Assembly: GCA_002591745.1 (NCBI GenBank)
Contig: PDLQ01000001.1
Coordinates: forward strand, 302,276-366,275
Source of the DNA: Lewinellaceae bacterium SD302
GTDB taxonomy: Bacteria > Bacteroidota > Bacteroidia > Chitinophagales > Saprospiraceae
Direction: 5' to 3'
Length of the DNA stretch: 64,000 nucleotides
Shown here: in pieces, positions 1 to 9,184 of the stretch
Layout: each line of letters opens with the position of its first letter
Position numbering within the stretch: the stretch's first letter is position 1
Notes under the pieces: generated by a model
The model's database searches: none
Seen by the model: the letters and a program-made list of their open reading frames with translations, nothing else
Told to the model about the DNA's origin: nothing
Translations under genes and position numbers: made by a program

Positions 1-1019
1 CAAAGTTCACCGACTTGCGCAACACCGTCATTTTCGGTGGCGTAAAGCAGGGTAAACAAGTAGACCGCATAAAGCGGGGCATTGACGTTCTGGTCGCTAC
101 GCCTGGCCGCTTACTCGACCTGATGGGCCAGGGGCACATCAGCCTGCGCGACGTGGAATACTTTGTTCTCGATGAAGCCGATCACATGTTGGACATGGGC
201 TTCATTCATGACATTCGTAAACTGTTGGTCAAGTTGCCGGATAACCGACAGTCCCTTTTCTTTTCTGCTACCATGCCCAAGGAGATCGTCTCTCTGGCCA
301 AGAACATCCTGCGGGACGATTTTGAGCGGGTGACCATCAAACCCAAGCAAGCAACGGCCGAAAGGGTTGAGCAAGCTGTATACCTGGTTGCCAAAAAAGA
401 CAAGCCCGAGTTGCTTAAGCATCTGATCAAAAATGAGGAAGACATTGAGTCTGTACTCGTTTTCAGTCGCACCAAGCACGGAGCGGACAAGATCGTACGT
501 AAACTCAAGAAGGTGAACATCCAGGCTGCGGCTATTCATGGAAATAAGAGCCAGAACGCCCGCCAAAAGGCCCTTGGTCAGTTTAAGGACGGTGACATCA
601 ATGTACTCGTCGCTACCGACATCGCTGCCCGGGGAATTGACGTTTCGGAGCTTTCGCACGTAATCAATTATGACCTGCCGAACGTATCCGAGACTTATGT
701 ACACCGGATCGGGCGTACCGGCCGGGCTTCCGCCAGCGGTGTGGCTTTGTCTTTCTGTGATATTGAGGAAAGACCGTACCTGAAAGACATCCAGAAACTG
801 ATCAACCAGCAGTTGCCACTTATCAAGGACCACCCCTACGTAGATGAGCGAGACGATAGCGAGATTCCACTGGATGCCCCCAAACCCAAGCGGGTTGGCG
901 GTGGTCGTGGACGCGGTGGTGGCGGCGGAAATCGCAACCGAAACAGAAATCGCAACCGTAATGGCGGCGGTGGAGGTGGCCGTGGCCGCCGAAATAATAG
1001 TAGTGGAAGCAGAGACTAA
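1..1019 (+). CDS. DEAD-box RNA helicase, RhlE-like (5' truncated)
   Basis: ATP-dependent RNA helicase of the DEAD-box family, expected to unwind RNA duplexes in ribosome assembly, mRNA turnover or cold adaptation. The reading frame is open to the left edge of the window, so the Q motif and Walker A are missing. Visible in order: TPGRLLDL, the DEAD box in [19 protein letters not shown] (motif III), VLVFSRTK (IV), [13 protein letters not shown] (V) and HRIGRTGRA (VI). The last 40 or so residues form a Gly/Arg/Asn-rich tail with RGRGG blocks and alternating Asn-Arg, typical of RNA-binding RhlE/CsdA-type tails. A strong intrinsic terminator follows the stop codon, so this is the end of its transcription unit. 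The family is certain; the RhlE subfamily is inferred from motif spelling and the tail. Confidence 0.95.
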   Translation, partial: KFTDLRNTVIFGGVKQGKQVDRIKRGIDVLVATPGRLLDLMGQGHISLRDVEYFVLDEADHMLDMGFIHDIRKLLVKLPDNRQSLFFSATMPKEIVSLAKNILRDDFERVTIKPKQATAERVEQAVYLVAKKDKPELLKHLIKNEEDIESVLVFSRTKHGADKIVRKLKKVNIQAAAIHGNKSQNARQKALGQFKDGDINVLVATDIAARGIDVSELSHVINYDLPNVSETYVHRIGRTGRASASGVALSFCDIEERPYLKDIQKLINQQLPLIKDHPYVDERDDSEIPLDAPKPKRVGGGRGRGGGGGNRNRNRNRNRNGGGGGGRGRRNNSSGSRD

Positions 1020-1074
1020 CTTCATGTAGGGATTCTGCCTGAAGTTGTCGAGTGTTATGAAAACTTAATTTACC

Positions 1075-1120
1075 AGCCTTTTTGATCTTGCTAGCAGGCA
1101 AGATCAAAAAGGCTTTTTTA
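1075..1120 (+). terminator. Intrinsic terminator after the helicase gene
   Basis: Two perfectly complementary 17-base arms (1075-1091 and 1098-1114), starting AGCCTTTTTG, flank a 6-base loop and are followed by a run of T. It lies 56 bases after the helicase stop codon. Confidence 0.9.
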
Positions 1121-1209
1121 TTAGTTCTAAGTCTTAAAGGACCTCGCAGAAAATAGGAATGTCCTGTGTCTTCTAGTACTCTTGCTTTACTTGTGGACCC
1201 ACTAACACT

Positions 1210-1224
1210 GCTACTTTGTTAGCC
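1210..1224 (+). repeat. Dispersed GCTACTTTG repeat, copy 1 (intergenic)
   Basis: Exact GCTACTTTGTTAGCC in the gap between the helicase terminator and the fadN promoter. The six bases before it (AACACT) are shared with the copy at 32250. Confidence 0.85.
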
Positions 1225-1283
1225 ATAACTTCCCCCGATTGCAGAATTATCTCACCCCATAGAACCAAATGACCGGCTAAAAC

Positions 1284-1316
1284 TTTCCATAGAAGACAAA
1301 AAGCCGCTTATATTTG
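1284..1316 (+). promoter_or_regulatory. Bacteroidota-type promoter of the fad genes
   Basis: TATATTTG at 1309-1316 matches the Bacteroidota -7 consensus TAnnTTTG exactly. TTTC at 1284-1287 stands 21 bases upstream where TTTG would be expected. It lies 55 bases before the fadN start. The rest of the 1020-1371 gap holds only the terminator and the dispersed repeat listed separately. The consensus is established for the phylum; use here is inferred. Confidence 0.5.
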
Positions 1317-1371
1317 CGCTAGCGAAAATTCGCTAAAATGTTTTTGGTGACCGTAATACCCAGAAAATACT

Positions 1372-3756
1372 ATGAAGAGAATTAAGAAAGTTGCTGTACT
1401 CGGCTCCGGTGTAATGGGCTCCGGGATCGCCTGTCACTTTGCGAATATCGGCCTGGAGGTGTTGATGTTGGATATCCTGCCCCGTGAGATGGCACCGGAT
1501 GAAACCAATCCCAGGGTCCGGAACAGCATGGCGCAAAAGGCCCTGACTGCCACGATCAAATCAAAGCCCGCCCCGCTGTATGACAAAAAATTTGCCAGCC
1601 GAATCACGGTAGGCAATTTTACCGATGATATGCATCGACTGAAGGACTACGACTGGATCATCGAAGTGGTCGTAGAACGACTGGACATTAAGCAAAAAGT
1701 ACTGGCGCAAGTCGATGAGCACCGCAAAGCCGGTAGCCTGGTGACGACCAATACTTCGGGTATTCCCATCAATATGATCGCCAAAGGCTTGAGCGAAGAC
1801 ATGCGCGCTCATTTCTGCGGCACTCACTTTTTCAATCCACCGCGCTACCTGCGGCTCTTCGAAATCATCCCCGGACCGGATACCAAACCGGAAGTCATTG
1901 ACTTCTTTATGGATTATGGCGACCGTTTCCTGGGCAAGACCACAGTACTGGCCAAGGATACGCCTGCCTTCATCGGAAACCGGATCGGCGTCTACGCCAT
2001 GGCTAAAGTTTACCAGCTGACGGATGAGCTGGGACTGAAGATTCATACGGTCGACAAGCTGACCGGTCCGGCTTTAGGGCGCCCTAAGACCGGTACCTTC
2101 CGCCTGGGTGACCTGGTGGGCCACGACACGGCCGCTCACGTTATGACCGGTGTGCGAGAAAACGCGCCAAGTGACGAGCAAGCCGCGGTGATGGAGATTC
2201 CACAATACTTCAACTTTCTGTTGGAGAAGAAATTTCTGGGTAATAAATCCGGCCAGGGCTTCTACAAAAAGATAACCGGCGAGGATGGCAAGCGGCAGAT
2301 CCTGGGGCTGAACCTGAAGACACTGGAATACGAAGCCTCCGAGCGGGAAGATGTTCCCAGTCTGAAGACGGCCAAGCAGATCGATGACCTGACCCTGCGG
2401 GTTAGAGCCTTATTCAAAGCCGAAGATAAAGGTGGTGAACTGGTACGTCGTTCTTTAGCGGGGCTCTTTGCCTACGCCAGCAACCGGATTCCGGAAATCA
2501 GTGATAACCTATACAGCATTGACGACGCCCTACGAGCCGGTTTCGCCTGGGAGATGGGCCCTTTCCAATACTGGGATGCTATTGGTATTCAGGCCGGTAT
2601 CGAAGCCTCTGAAGCGGACGGAAACACCGTAGCCGACTGGGTGAAAGAAATGTTAGCCGCCGGCAACGAAAGCTTTTACAAGACCGAGGATGGTAAGCTG
2701 CTTTACTACGATATTGACAGTAAAAGTTACCTGGAAAAACCGGGGGCTTCTGATTTCATCATTCTGGATCGTTACCGCGATCGCAAGCCGGTTTACCAGA
2801 ACAGCGAAGTTACCCTGCATGATATTAATGACGGGGTACTCTGTCTGGAATTCACCAGCGCCCACAATAGTATCGGCGAGGGTGTATTGCGCGGAATGGA
2901 GGACTGTATCACTTTGGCCGAAGAGGGTGACTGGCGCGGCATGGTGATTGGTAACAACGCCACGAACTTTAGCGTCGGGGCCAATCTGATGATGATTGCC
3001 CAGCTGGCTTACGCCCAGGAGTTCGAGGAACTGAATATGGCCGTTAACCTGTTTCAGCAGAGCGTGATGCGCTGTCGTTACAGCAGTATTCCGGTCATTG
3101 CAGCTACCCAGGGCTACGTCTTTGGCGGCGGCTGTGAAACACTGATGCACTGCGACGGTGCCGCCGTGGCAGCGGAAAGTTACATCGGCCTGGTAGAAGC
3201 TGGTATCGGGGTGATCCCCGGCGGTGGCGGAACCAAGGAAATGGCCCTGCGCGCGAGTGATCAATACTTTGAAGGTGACGTGATGATTCCGACGCTGATC
3301 GAAAAATTCAAAGCGATTGCTATGGCCCAGGTTTCCACCAGTGGCTGGGAAGGGTTCAACAACGGCACCTTACTCAAGCACCGCGATAAGATTGTGGTCA
3401 ACAAGGATCGCAACATCGCCGAAGCCAAAGAAATGGCTATCGCAATGGCCGACGACGGTTACGTCATGCCCATCAAGCGGGAAGACATTACCGTACTCGG
3501 TCAGGGTGGAATGGCAGCCCTCTACGCGGCTGCTAACGAGCTAAAGCGCGGACACTACGCCAGCGATCATGACATTAAAATTGCCCGTAAGATTGCCCAC
3601 GTGCTTTGTGGTGGACCGCTCAGTGGTACCCAGAAAGTCAGTGAGCAATATCTGCTGGACATCGAACGGGAGGCATTCCTGAGTCTGGTGGGTGAGCAGA
3701 AGACACTGGAACGGATTCAGCACATGCTGCAGACGAATAAGCCGTTGCGGAATTAA
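1372..3756 (+). CDS. fadN: 3-hydroxyacyl-CoA dehydrogenase / enoyl-CoA hydratase
   Basis: Bifunctional beta-oxidation enzyme of 794 residues that hydrates enoyl-CoA and oxidises the 3-hydroxyacyl-CoA with NAD. The dehydrogenase half is N-terminal: the NAD loop GSGVMGSG is at residues 11-18, and the catalytic-type histidine is His152 in CGTHFFNPP. The hydratase/crotonase half is C-terminal, with FSVGANLMMI and VIPGGGGTKEMALR. This domain order and length match Bacillus FadN (YusL) rather than E. coli FadB, where the hydratase comes first. The thiolase gene follows 119 bases downstream, giving the FadN-FadA pair. The FadE-like acyl-CoA dehydrogenase of this pathway is at 48443-50236, outside the operon. 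The ATG follows an A-rich stretch with no clear Shine-Dalgarno, as is usual in Bacteroidota. Confidence 0.93.
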   Translation: MKRIKKVAVLGSGVMGSGIACHFANIGLEVLMLDILPREMAPDETNPRVRNSMAQKALTATIKSKPAPLYDKKFASRITVGNFTDDMHRLKDYDWIIEVVVERLDIKQKVLAQVDEHRKAGSLVTTNTSGIPINMIAKGLSEDMRAHFCGTHFFNPPRYLRLFEIIPGPDTKPEVIDFFMDYGDRFLGKTTVLAKDTPAFIGNRIGVYAMAKVYQLTDELGLKIHTVDKLTGPALGRPKTGTFRLGDLVGHDTAAHVMTGVRENAPSDEQAAVMEIPQYFNFLLEKKFLGNKSGQGFYKKITGEDGKRQILGLNLKTLEYEASEREDVPSLKTAKQIDDLTLRVRALFKAEDKGGELVRRSLAGLFAYASNRIPEISDNLYSIDDALRAGFAWEMGPFQYWDAIGIQAGIEASEADGNTVADWVKEMLAAGNESFYKTEDGKLLYYDIDSKSYLEKPGASDFIILDRYRDRKPVYQNSEVTLHDINDGVLCLEFTSAHNSIGEGVLRGMEDCITLAEEGDWRGMVIGNNATNFSVGANLMMIAQLAYAQEFEELNMAVNLFQQSVMRCRYSSIPVIAATQGYVFGGGCETLMHCDGAAVAAESYIGLVEAGIGVIPGGGGTKEMALRASDQYFEGDVMIPTLIEKFKAIAMAQVSTSGWEGFNNGTLLKHRDKIVVNKDRNIAEAKEMAIAMADDGYVMPIKREDITVLGQGGMAALYAAANELKRGHYASDHDIKIARKIAHVLCGGPLSGTQKVSEQYLLDIEREAFLSLVGEQKTLERIQHMLQTNKPLRN

Positions 3757-3854
3757 TGATCAAATGATCTGATGATGTGATGATAGAATAATAGACCATT
3801 ACTTCTAATACTGTTGATTACCATCATTAGATCATTGAATCACTAGATCATTAA
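3753..3854 (+). repeat. AT-rich imperfect inverted repeat between fadN and fadA
   Basis: The spacer begins TTAATGATC (3753-3761, overlapping the fadN stop) and ends GATCATTAA (3846-3854). Several ATGATC/GATCAT units lie between them, so the transcript could fold into one long imperfect hairpin. There is no U-tract, so attenuation or mRNA protection is as likely as termination. Confidence 0.6.
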
Positions 3855-3875
3855 ATCTTTGAAAAATAAAATATA

Positions 3876-5045
3876 ATGGAAGCATATATCATCTCCGGCT
3901 ACCGCTCTGCCGTAGCAAAAGCTAAAAAAGGTGGATTCAGAAACATGCGTAGCGACGATATCGCCGTCCGCGTTATTAAACATATGTTCGAGCAGAACCC
4001 CTCCATTGATCCTACTATCGTAGACGATTGTATCGTAGGTTGTGCCAATCCGGAAGGGGAACAAGGTTTACAGATCGGTCGCCAAATTAGTCTGCGGGCA
4101 CTGGGCCAGCCGGTGGCCGGTATGACCGTCAACCGTTACTGCGCCAGTGGCTTGGAGACCATTTCCATTGCCGTCGCCAAGATTAAGGCGGGAATGGGCC
4201 ATTGCTACGTAGCCGGTGGTGCGGAAAGCATGAGTCAGATCCCGATGACCGGCTATAAACTCGCTCCCAGCTACGAGGTAGCCAGTGAGACACCGGATTA
4301 CGTCGTCTCTATGGGCATTACCGCCGAGAGTGTATCCAGCAAGTATAAGATCGACCGGGAAGCTCAGGACCGGTTTGCCGTGCGTAGCCACGATCGGGCC
4401 ATCGCGGCAATCGACGGGGGATTGTTTAAGGATGAGATCGTGCCGATCGAAGTGGAAGAAACCTTTGTCAGGGACGGTAAAATGGTAAGTAAAAGCCACA
4501 CCGTAGATACCGATGAGGGTATTCGCCGGGGTACTAGTATGGAGGGTTTGGGCCGTCTGCGTCCGGTATTTCGCAACAACGGTTCCGTAACGGCGGGCAA
4601 CTCCAGCCAGACCAGTGATGGCGTTGCATTTACCATCGTGATGAGCGGTGAAATGGTCAAACAGTTGAACCTGGAGCCCATTGCCCGGCTCGTTTCCTGT
4701 AGCGTTGGCGGTGTAGATCCGCTCTACATGGGTATAGGTCCTTGCGTGGCCATCCCAAAAGCGCTAAAGCAAGCCGGCCTGAAACTCAACGATATTGACC
4801 TGATCGAACTGAACGAAGCCTTCGCTGCCCAGGCGCTGGCAGTGATCCAGGAGGCCGGTCTGGACCCCGACATCGTCAACGTCAATGGAGGAGCCATCGC
4901 ACTCGGTCATCCACTAGGCTGTACCGGAGCGAAGCTTTCCATTCAACTTTTCAACGAGTTGAAGCGCCGGAACAAGAAATACGGTATGGTCACCGCTTGC
5001 GTAGGTGGCGGTCAGGGCATCGCCGGAATCTATGAAATGCTGTAA
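3876..5045 (+). CDS. fadA: Acetyl-CoA acyltransferase (3-ketoacyl-CoA thiolase)
   Basis: Thiolase of 389 residues that cleaves 3-ketoacyl-CoA with CoA in the last step of beta-oxidation. The nucleophilic cysteine is Cys89 in [11 protein letters not shown]. The C-terminal motifs are [23 protein letters not shown], which supplies the catalytic His, and ACVGGGQG, which supplies the second catalytic Cys. Length is normal for the family. It lies 119 bases downstream of fadN on the same strand and is probably co-transcribed, although the spacer holds a long inverted repeat that could modulate read-through. The family is certain. Substrate chain length cannot be read from sequence, and a biosynthetic acetoacetyl-CoA thiolase is possible but less likely beside FadN. 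Confidence 0.94.
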   Translation: MEAYIISGYRSAVAKAKKGGFRNMRSDDIAVRVIKHMFEQNPSIDPTIVDDCIVGCANPEGEQGLQIGRQISLRALGQPVAGMTVNRYCASGLETISIAVAKIKAGMGHCYVAGGAESMSQIPMTGYKLAPSYEVASETPDYVVSMGITAESVSSKYKIDREAQDRFAVRSHDRAIAAIDGGLFKDEIVPIEVEETFVRDGKMVSKSHTVDTDEGIRRGTSMEGLGRLRPVFRNNGSVTAGNSSQTSDGVAFTIVMSGEMVKQLNLEPIARLVSCSVGGVDPLYMGIGPCVAIPKALKQAGLKLNDIDLIELNEAFAAQALAVIQEAGLDPDIVNVNGGAIALGHPLGCTGAKLSIQLFNELKRRNKKYGMVTACVGGGQGIAGIYEML

Positions 5046-5112
5046 GAGTAAGCTCTGGATCGAATCGGTCTTTAGCAACGAACATTGAGTCCGGCGTTGG
5101 CTTTTCAAGGGT

Positions 5113-5472
5113 ATGGAAAGCTACGCAAGAATAGAAGGCTTTATCTATCACGCAGCCGAGTGGATCAAACTCGGCATCGAGACAGCGGGTGTGCTCGTAG
5201 TTGCCTGGGGAATGATTATTTCCCTGTGGCTCTACGGGCGCACCATTTTTACGCCGGGAGAGAATGATTACGCTGCTTTGCGTCGTAGGCTGGCCAAGTA
5301 CCTGATCATAGCACTGGAATTTCAGTTGGCGGCAGACATACTGAGTACGGCCATCGCACCCGGTTGGGATGAGATCGGCAAGTTAGCCGTCATTGCGGGA
5401 ATCCGGACGGTACTCAATTATTTCCTGGAAAAGGAACTGGAAGACGCCAGGGTAGAGGGAGAAGAAGCTTAG
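5113..5472 (+). CDS. DUF1622 family membrane protein
   Basis: Small integral membrane protein of 119 residues resembling the DUF1622 family, whose function is unknown. A first hydrophobic segment covers about residues 26-45 (AGVLVVAWGMIISLWLYG). A basic loop (RRRLAKY) and two further apolar stretches follow (about 57-75 and 85-103), then an acidic C-terminus. It starts 67 bases after fadA on the same strand and could be the last gene of that transcript. It converges on triosephosphate isomerase with only 14 bases between the stop codons and no clear terminator. Confidence 0.72.
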   Translation: MESYARIEGFIYHAAEWIKLGIETAGVLVVAWGMIISLWLYGRTIFTPGENDYAALRRRLAKYLIIALEFQLAADILSTAIAPGWDEIGKLAVIAGIRTVLNYFLEKELEDARVEGEEA

Positions 5473-5486
5473 AGCAGAACGAGCGA

Positions 5487-6239
5487 TTAGCCCGCGGCAA
5501 CGATGTCTTTAAATAATTCAGCTTTCAAACTGGCTCCGCCAACCAATCCACCGTCCACATCGGGCTTAGCAATCAGATCTGCGGCATTCGCAGGCTTCAT
5601 ACTGCCGCCATAGAGTATGGTTGTTCGTGCAGCAACTTCCTTGCCGTACTGTACGCTGATGATCTCGCGAATATAGGCGTGCATATCCTGCGCCTGTTCC
5701 GGACTGGCCGTAACACCGGTACCGATGGCCCATACGGGTTCATAGGCAATAACTACTTTACCAAAGTCCTCGGCGCTCAGGTCGAAAAGGGCGGTCTTGA
5801 TCTGTTGTCCAACCAGCACTTCGTGGTTACCGGCCTCACGTACGTCCAGTTTTTCACCGCAGCAGTAGATGGGCAACATGCCGTTATCCAGTACTTTGCG
5901 GACCTTTTTGGCGATTAACTCATCATTCTCTCCAAAATAGTCGCGGCGCTCGCTATGTCCCAGGATCACGTAGTCTATTCCCAGGTCTGCCAGCATCGGT
6001 GCGCTGATCTCGCCGGTATAGGCGCCGCTGTCTTCGTGGTGGCAATTCTGGGCGGCCACGAAGTAGTTGTCGTGCTTGCTTGTCAGCTCCTTGATTTGAG
6101 CTAGCTGAACGGCAGGAACACCAAATACCACCTTGCAATTAGGCTTGGAGTTGGCAGCAATAACGGCTTGGGCCAATTCAGTTCCTTCGCTGGGCAAGGT
6201 GTTCATTTTCCAGTTGCCGGCAATCATGTTTCTACTCAT
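5487..6239 (-). CDS. tpiA: Triosephosphate isomerase
   Basis: Glycolytic enzyme of 250 residues that interconverts dihydroxyacetone phosphate and glyceraldehyde 3-phosphate as a cytoplasmic TIM-barrel dimer. All active-site elements are present: Asn9 and Lys11 in NWKMN, His95 in LGHSERR, Glu167 in AYEPVWAIGTG, and the phosphate-binding loops YGGS and GGLVGGASL near the C-terminus. Length is standard. It is transcribed leftwards as an apparently single gene, with a candidate TAnnTTTG-like box (one mismatch) 17 bases upstream of the start. Confidence 0.98.
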   Translation of the reverse strand: MSRNMIAGNWKMNTLPSEGTELAQAVIAANSKPNCKVVFGVPAVQLAQIKELTSKHDNYFVAAQNCHHEDSGAYTGEISAPMLADLGIDYVILGHSERRDYFGENDELIAKKVRKVLDNGMLPIYCCGEKLDVREAGNHEVLVGQQIKTALFDLSAEDFGKVVIAYEPVWAIGTGVTASPEQAQDMHAYIREIISVQYGKEVAARTTILYGGSMKPANAADLIAKPDVDGGLVGGASLKAELFKDIVAAG

Positions 6240-6255
6240 CGTTCTATGTTTTTCG

Positions 6256-6263
6256 CGAAGGTA
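6256..6263 (-). promoter_or_regulatory. Possible -7 box of tpiA
   Basis: Read on the minus strand the site is TACCTTCG, one mismatch from TAnnTTTG, and lies 17 bases upstream of the tpiA start. No good -33 element was seen. Confidence 0.3.
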
Positions 6264-6333
6264 TGAAACTGTTACGAAGTGGGTTTCATGCAGAGCACGC
6301 GGAAGAGCAGAAGTTAAATCTCGTTACTTAAGT

Positions 6334-6354
6334 CTCGCCGAAGGGCGAGTTTTT
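6334..6354 (+). terminator. Orphan plus-strand hairpin with T-run
   Basis: CTCGCC (6334-6339) and GGCGAG (6344-6349) form a tight GNRA-like stem-loop followed by five T. Both flanking genes are on the minus strand, so no annotated gene uses it. It may end an unannotated plus-strand transcript. Confidence 0.4.
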
Positions 6355-6446
6355 GAATCAGCGAATTTGGAAGGATACATTGATGAAGTATTAAAATTCA
6401 TCATCTTCCCCTTCAGTGTTTTCCGTGTAAATAATCGCATATCCGG

Positions 6447-7667
6447 CTATCGGCCGAAAAGCTGTACGTAATTATTAGGAATTCTGCCAACCGTACCGTA
6501 ATTGTAGGGAGCCACGTATCGCCATTCGGGGGCGAGTAAAGTCGCCCGGTGGCCGGGGACAGCATAGCCGTCATCGAGTAATAAGCTGATCACTGAATTA
6601 CGTACGTCGTGGCCGCCCACCAAATTTTCGTTACCCACTATTTTTCCATCAATGCGGGTAGAGGTGCCGATATTAACGGAAGGGCAATTCATACGGGTTC
6701 TTTGGTCTGCACCCAATCCCCGGCTGTCGGTGTGCTTCATCAAACCGGTAGCCCGTAAATAATCGCCTTGTTGTTTGGCTACCTGGTAAAGGCAGGGATG
6801 AGCTTGTAGCTGTGACAGCGCGGGTGAATTTTGCAAGTCACGGATCAGGCTATTGAGCGCCGCCTGGGAGACGGTCCGGCCGAAGGTTCGTTGAAAATAA
6901 TCGGGGTATTGACGTACGTAAGGAATATAGGCTGCGGGGTTGGCCCGCAACATATTAATTTCATCAATCATCTCGGATTCGCTGCTTTTCAGGAAGCTAC
7001 GATCAGAATTTGCAGGAAAAGCGGCTGATCCGAAAGTCGGCATGTTTACCGCCAGGGAAGAATTCGAATTGTTTGTATTCGGAGCTACCACGCCGGGAGA
7101 TCGGGCGGTAAAGTTGGAGGAGCCAATCACCGGTGTATTGGAGTAAGAGTTTGGAGCGGTCTGCACTGCCGCGGCCGTTGAACGGAATCCCGTATCGCCG
7201 CACTGACAATCCGTGGTACGGAGCACGCTACCGGGCGATAATTTTTGCCAGATGGAGAGGTTATTAAATGAACTGAATCGTTCGGGAGAGTAGCCATAAA
7301 GTCTGGCCAGGCTCTCGATGGACTCCCCGGCTTGTACAATATGTTGACCGGCAGCCGGTTGGGCCGACCTGGCCGTCACCTCAGTCATTGGCCTGGGGGT
7401 AGCTACGCTGGAATTAAATAAGGTAGGGGAAGCCACAGGCTGATTATCCGGGACCATCACTTCCTCACATTCCCTCAGGTCGTTGGGGTTCTGTACCCGG
7501 TTCATGAGCAGTAATTGCTTCAGGCCGATATTATATTTAGCGGCAATTCGGGTGAAGGTCTCGCCGGGCTGGGTGACGTGTACGCCGGGGCGGGTAGCGG
7601 TTGGGCACTGAGCGGTTAATGGAATGAAAAAACCGATGAACAGGCTAAGGATGAGCAGGTAACGCAT
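6447..7667 (-). CDS. Secreted LysM and CAP/SCP-domain protein
   Basis: Secreted protein of about 406 residues. The start at 7667 is preferred over an upstream ATG at 7781 because it opens directly with a signal peptide (MRYLLILSLFIGFFIPLTAQ). Two LysM peptidoglycan-binding modules follow, one with VTQPGETFTRIAAKYNI and one with VQAGESIESLARLYGY. After a Ser/Asn/Thr-rich linker comes a C-terminal CAP (SCP/PR-1) domain from about SEMIDEINMLRANPAAY to the end. CAP domains in bacteria are mostly of unknown biochemical role. Together with LysM they suggest an envelope-associated protein, which is inference. The longer frame upstream of 7667 runs through two dispersed repeats and is unlikely to be translated. 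Confidence 0.8.
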   Translation of the reverse strand: MRYLLILSLFIGFFIPLTAQCPTATRPGVHVTQPGETFTRIAAKYNIGLKQLLLMNRVQNPNDLRECEEVMVPDNQPVASPTLFNSSVATPRPMTEVTARSAQPAAGQHIVQAGESIESLARLYGYSPERFSSFNNLSIWQKLSPGSVLRTTDCQCGDTGFRSTAAAVQTAPNSYSNTPVIGSSNFTARSPGVVAPNTNNSNSSLAVNMPTFGSAAFPANSDRSFLKSSESEMIDEINMLRANPAAYIPYVRQYPDYFQRTFGRTVSQAALNSLIRDLQNSPALSQLQAHPCLYQVAKQQGDYLRATGLMKHTDSRGLGADQRTRMNCPSVNIGTSTRIDGKIVGNENLVGGHDVRNSVISLLLDDGYAVPGHRATLLAPEWRYVAPYNYGTVGRIPNNYVQLFGR

Positions 7668-7743
7668 ATATGGGTGTTTAAAAGACCTAATATAGCGTTT
7701 TATTCGTCGTGGTGCATGAAGCTCGCAGCTTATTGATCGCATG

Positions 7744-7758
7744 GCTACTTTGTTAGCC
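7744..7758 (+). repeat. Dispersed GCTACTTTG repeat, copy 2
   Basis: Exact GCTACTTTGTTAGCC in the gap upstream of the LysM/CAP gene. It faces the next copy, 14 bases away, as an inverted pair. Confidence 0.85.
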
Positions 7759-7772
7759 GGTAATAAAATTTT

Positions 7773-7787
7773 GACTGCCAAAGTAGC
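7773..7787 (-). repeat. Dispersed GCTACTTTG repeat, copy 3
   Basis: GACTGCCAAAGTAGC on the plus strand: exact core with a variant flank, followed by AATGTT as at several other intergenic copies. It is the inverted partner of the 7744 copy. Confidence 0.8.
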
Positions 7788-7822
7788 AATGTTGATGTAT
7801 CCACCGAAAAGGCGCCCCGGTA

Positions 7823-9121
7823 CTAAATCAGATCCCGTAACCGAAACTCGAATCCCAGGCTTTTGTCCAGACGTTTCACCATAATGCGGATACGTTTTCC
7901 GGCTTTTCCTTCCAGTCGGTTATAGATGCCCCCCAGAGTTAATATACTCGCCGGGCTGCCGTTCAGTTTTTTGATCCGGTCGCCGATCTTGAGACCGGCT
8001 TCGTCCGCCGGACTGCCGGGTAAGACATCGGTGACCAGAAAGGTGCGCAGATTGCGCCCGCCGGCGGCAACCTGGAGACCGGAGCGATCGTATTTCACCG
8101 GCTTTTTCCATTTTCCAGTGGGTCTTAAATAGACTTCACGCCGGACGTAATCGATTACGAGGTTGAAACGTCTTAACAGTGCGTTTCCAATGATACCGTC
8201 GCGGATTCGATTTTTACCGATGCGTTCGTCTCCGCGTAAAAAAGGGGAGTTTTGGAAATAGGTAATTACATCGCCAAACTCCTGTTTGCCCACTTTGACT
8301 GACTTAGACCGACCGACGTTCCCCTTGATGGCTCCACCTAAGCCTTCGGCGATATTCGTCGGGATGACGCGGGGAGGCAAGTCCGTACTATCGTTTTCGG
8401 CGGTATAAAGCAGGATGAACAGCCCCGCTCCGGTGTCGAGCAACAGCTTACGTTCGTTGGAAGAATTACCGTCTACTGAAATCGGTAGCCTCAGGAAAGG
8501 ACGGTTACGGGCAAAAGTGGATTTTACCCGCTGATACCTCTTGCTAATCTTGTGTTTGGCGGGGTCGTGCAGAAACATGCGCTGGCTGCGGTAATCGAAT
8601 TCCACGACGAAGCGCGAAAGAAAATCACCACCGAGTATACCATGGATATTGGTTCCGGTGATGCGCTCGAATTTAAAATAGTTTTCTTTCAGTACGAGGA
8701 TTGAACGGTTCTTGGCAACCATACTATTAGCGACCCGGAAATTCAAACCAGTGGCCAGGTAGGCGGTGAGCACAGAGTCCATGTCGGCTCCGCTGATGTC
8801 AAACTTCCGCTGATAGGATACGTCTAGTAAGTCTACCAGGTCTTTGTCCAGTACCAAACTGTACTCGGCACCGGTATCGACGATAAACCGTAAAGGAATG
8901 ATGTTTTCCAGGTAGACATCAACAACGATGAAGTCATTCTCCAACTCAAAGGGAATGACGATAGAAGACTTGGTAGAAAGGTACTTTAAGTCCAGCCGGT
9001 CATTTTCCTGAGCAGATGAAGTATTGACAACAAATAGGCTGATAAAAAGCAAGCTAAAAAAGCAACCGTTACGGAAACTGCAATTACCTATTTGGCGAAA
9101 AAAGATTGTCATCAATGGCAT
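7823..9121 (-). CDS. Retropepsin-like aspartyl protease with C-terminal PDZ domain
   Basis: Probable secreted or periplasmic aspartyl protease. Two catalytic-type motifs are visible, FIVDTGAEYSLVLD and LLLDTGAGLFILLY, each starting one lobe of a pepsin-like fold. Thus both lobes are encoded in one chain, unlike the retroviral homodimer. The C-terminal 90 or so residues form a PDZ domain (VLPGSPADEAGLKIGDRIKKLNG). The N-terminus carries a hydrophobic segment ending NTSSAQ, which fits a signal peptide. The start is uncertain: the frame opens at 9184, but 9121 or 9112 places the hydrophobic stretch at a normal distance. Proteins of this architecture are common in Bacteroidota; substrates are unknown. 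Confidence 0.82.
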   Translation of the reverse strand: MPLMTIFFRQIGNCSFRNGCFFSLLFISLFVVNTSSAQENDRLDLKYLSTKSSIVIPFELENDFIVVDVYLENIIPLRFIVDTGAEYSLVLDKDLVDLLDVSYQRKFDISGADMDSVLTAYLATGLNFRVANSMVAKNRSILVLKENYFKFERITGTNIHGILGGDFLSRFVVEFDYRSQRMFLHDPAKHKISKRYQRVKSTFARNRPFLRLPISVDGNSSNERKLLLDTGAGLFILLYTAENDSTDLPPRVIPTNIAEGLGGAIKGNVGRSKSVKVGKQEFGDVITYFQNSPFLRGDERIGKNRIRDGIIGNALLRRFNLVIDYVRREVYLRPTGKWKKPVKYDRSGLQVAAGGRNLRTFLVTDVLPGSPADEAGLKIGDRIKKLNGSPASILTLGGIYNRLEGKAGKRIRIMVKRLDKSLGFEFRLRDLI

Positions 9122-9184
9122 TGAACGTAAGGGAAGAAGACCAAGATAGTAATTTCGATTGAAGCAGCGAAGGGGGTAATTCAA

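Noticed and set aside
7668..7781. N-terminal extension of the LysM/CAP protein
   Set aside because: It would read through a dispersed repeat and push the signal peptide 38 residues inward; the internal ATG at 7667 fits better.
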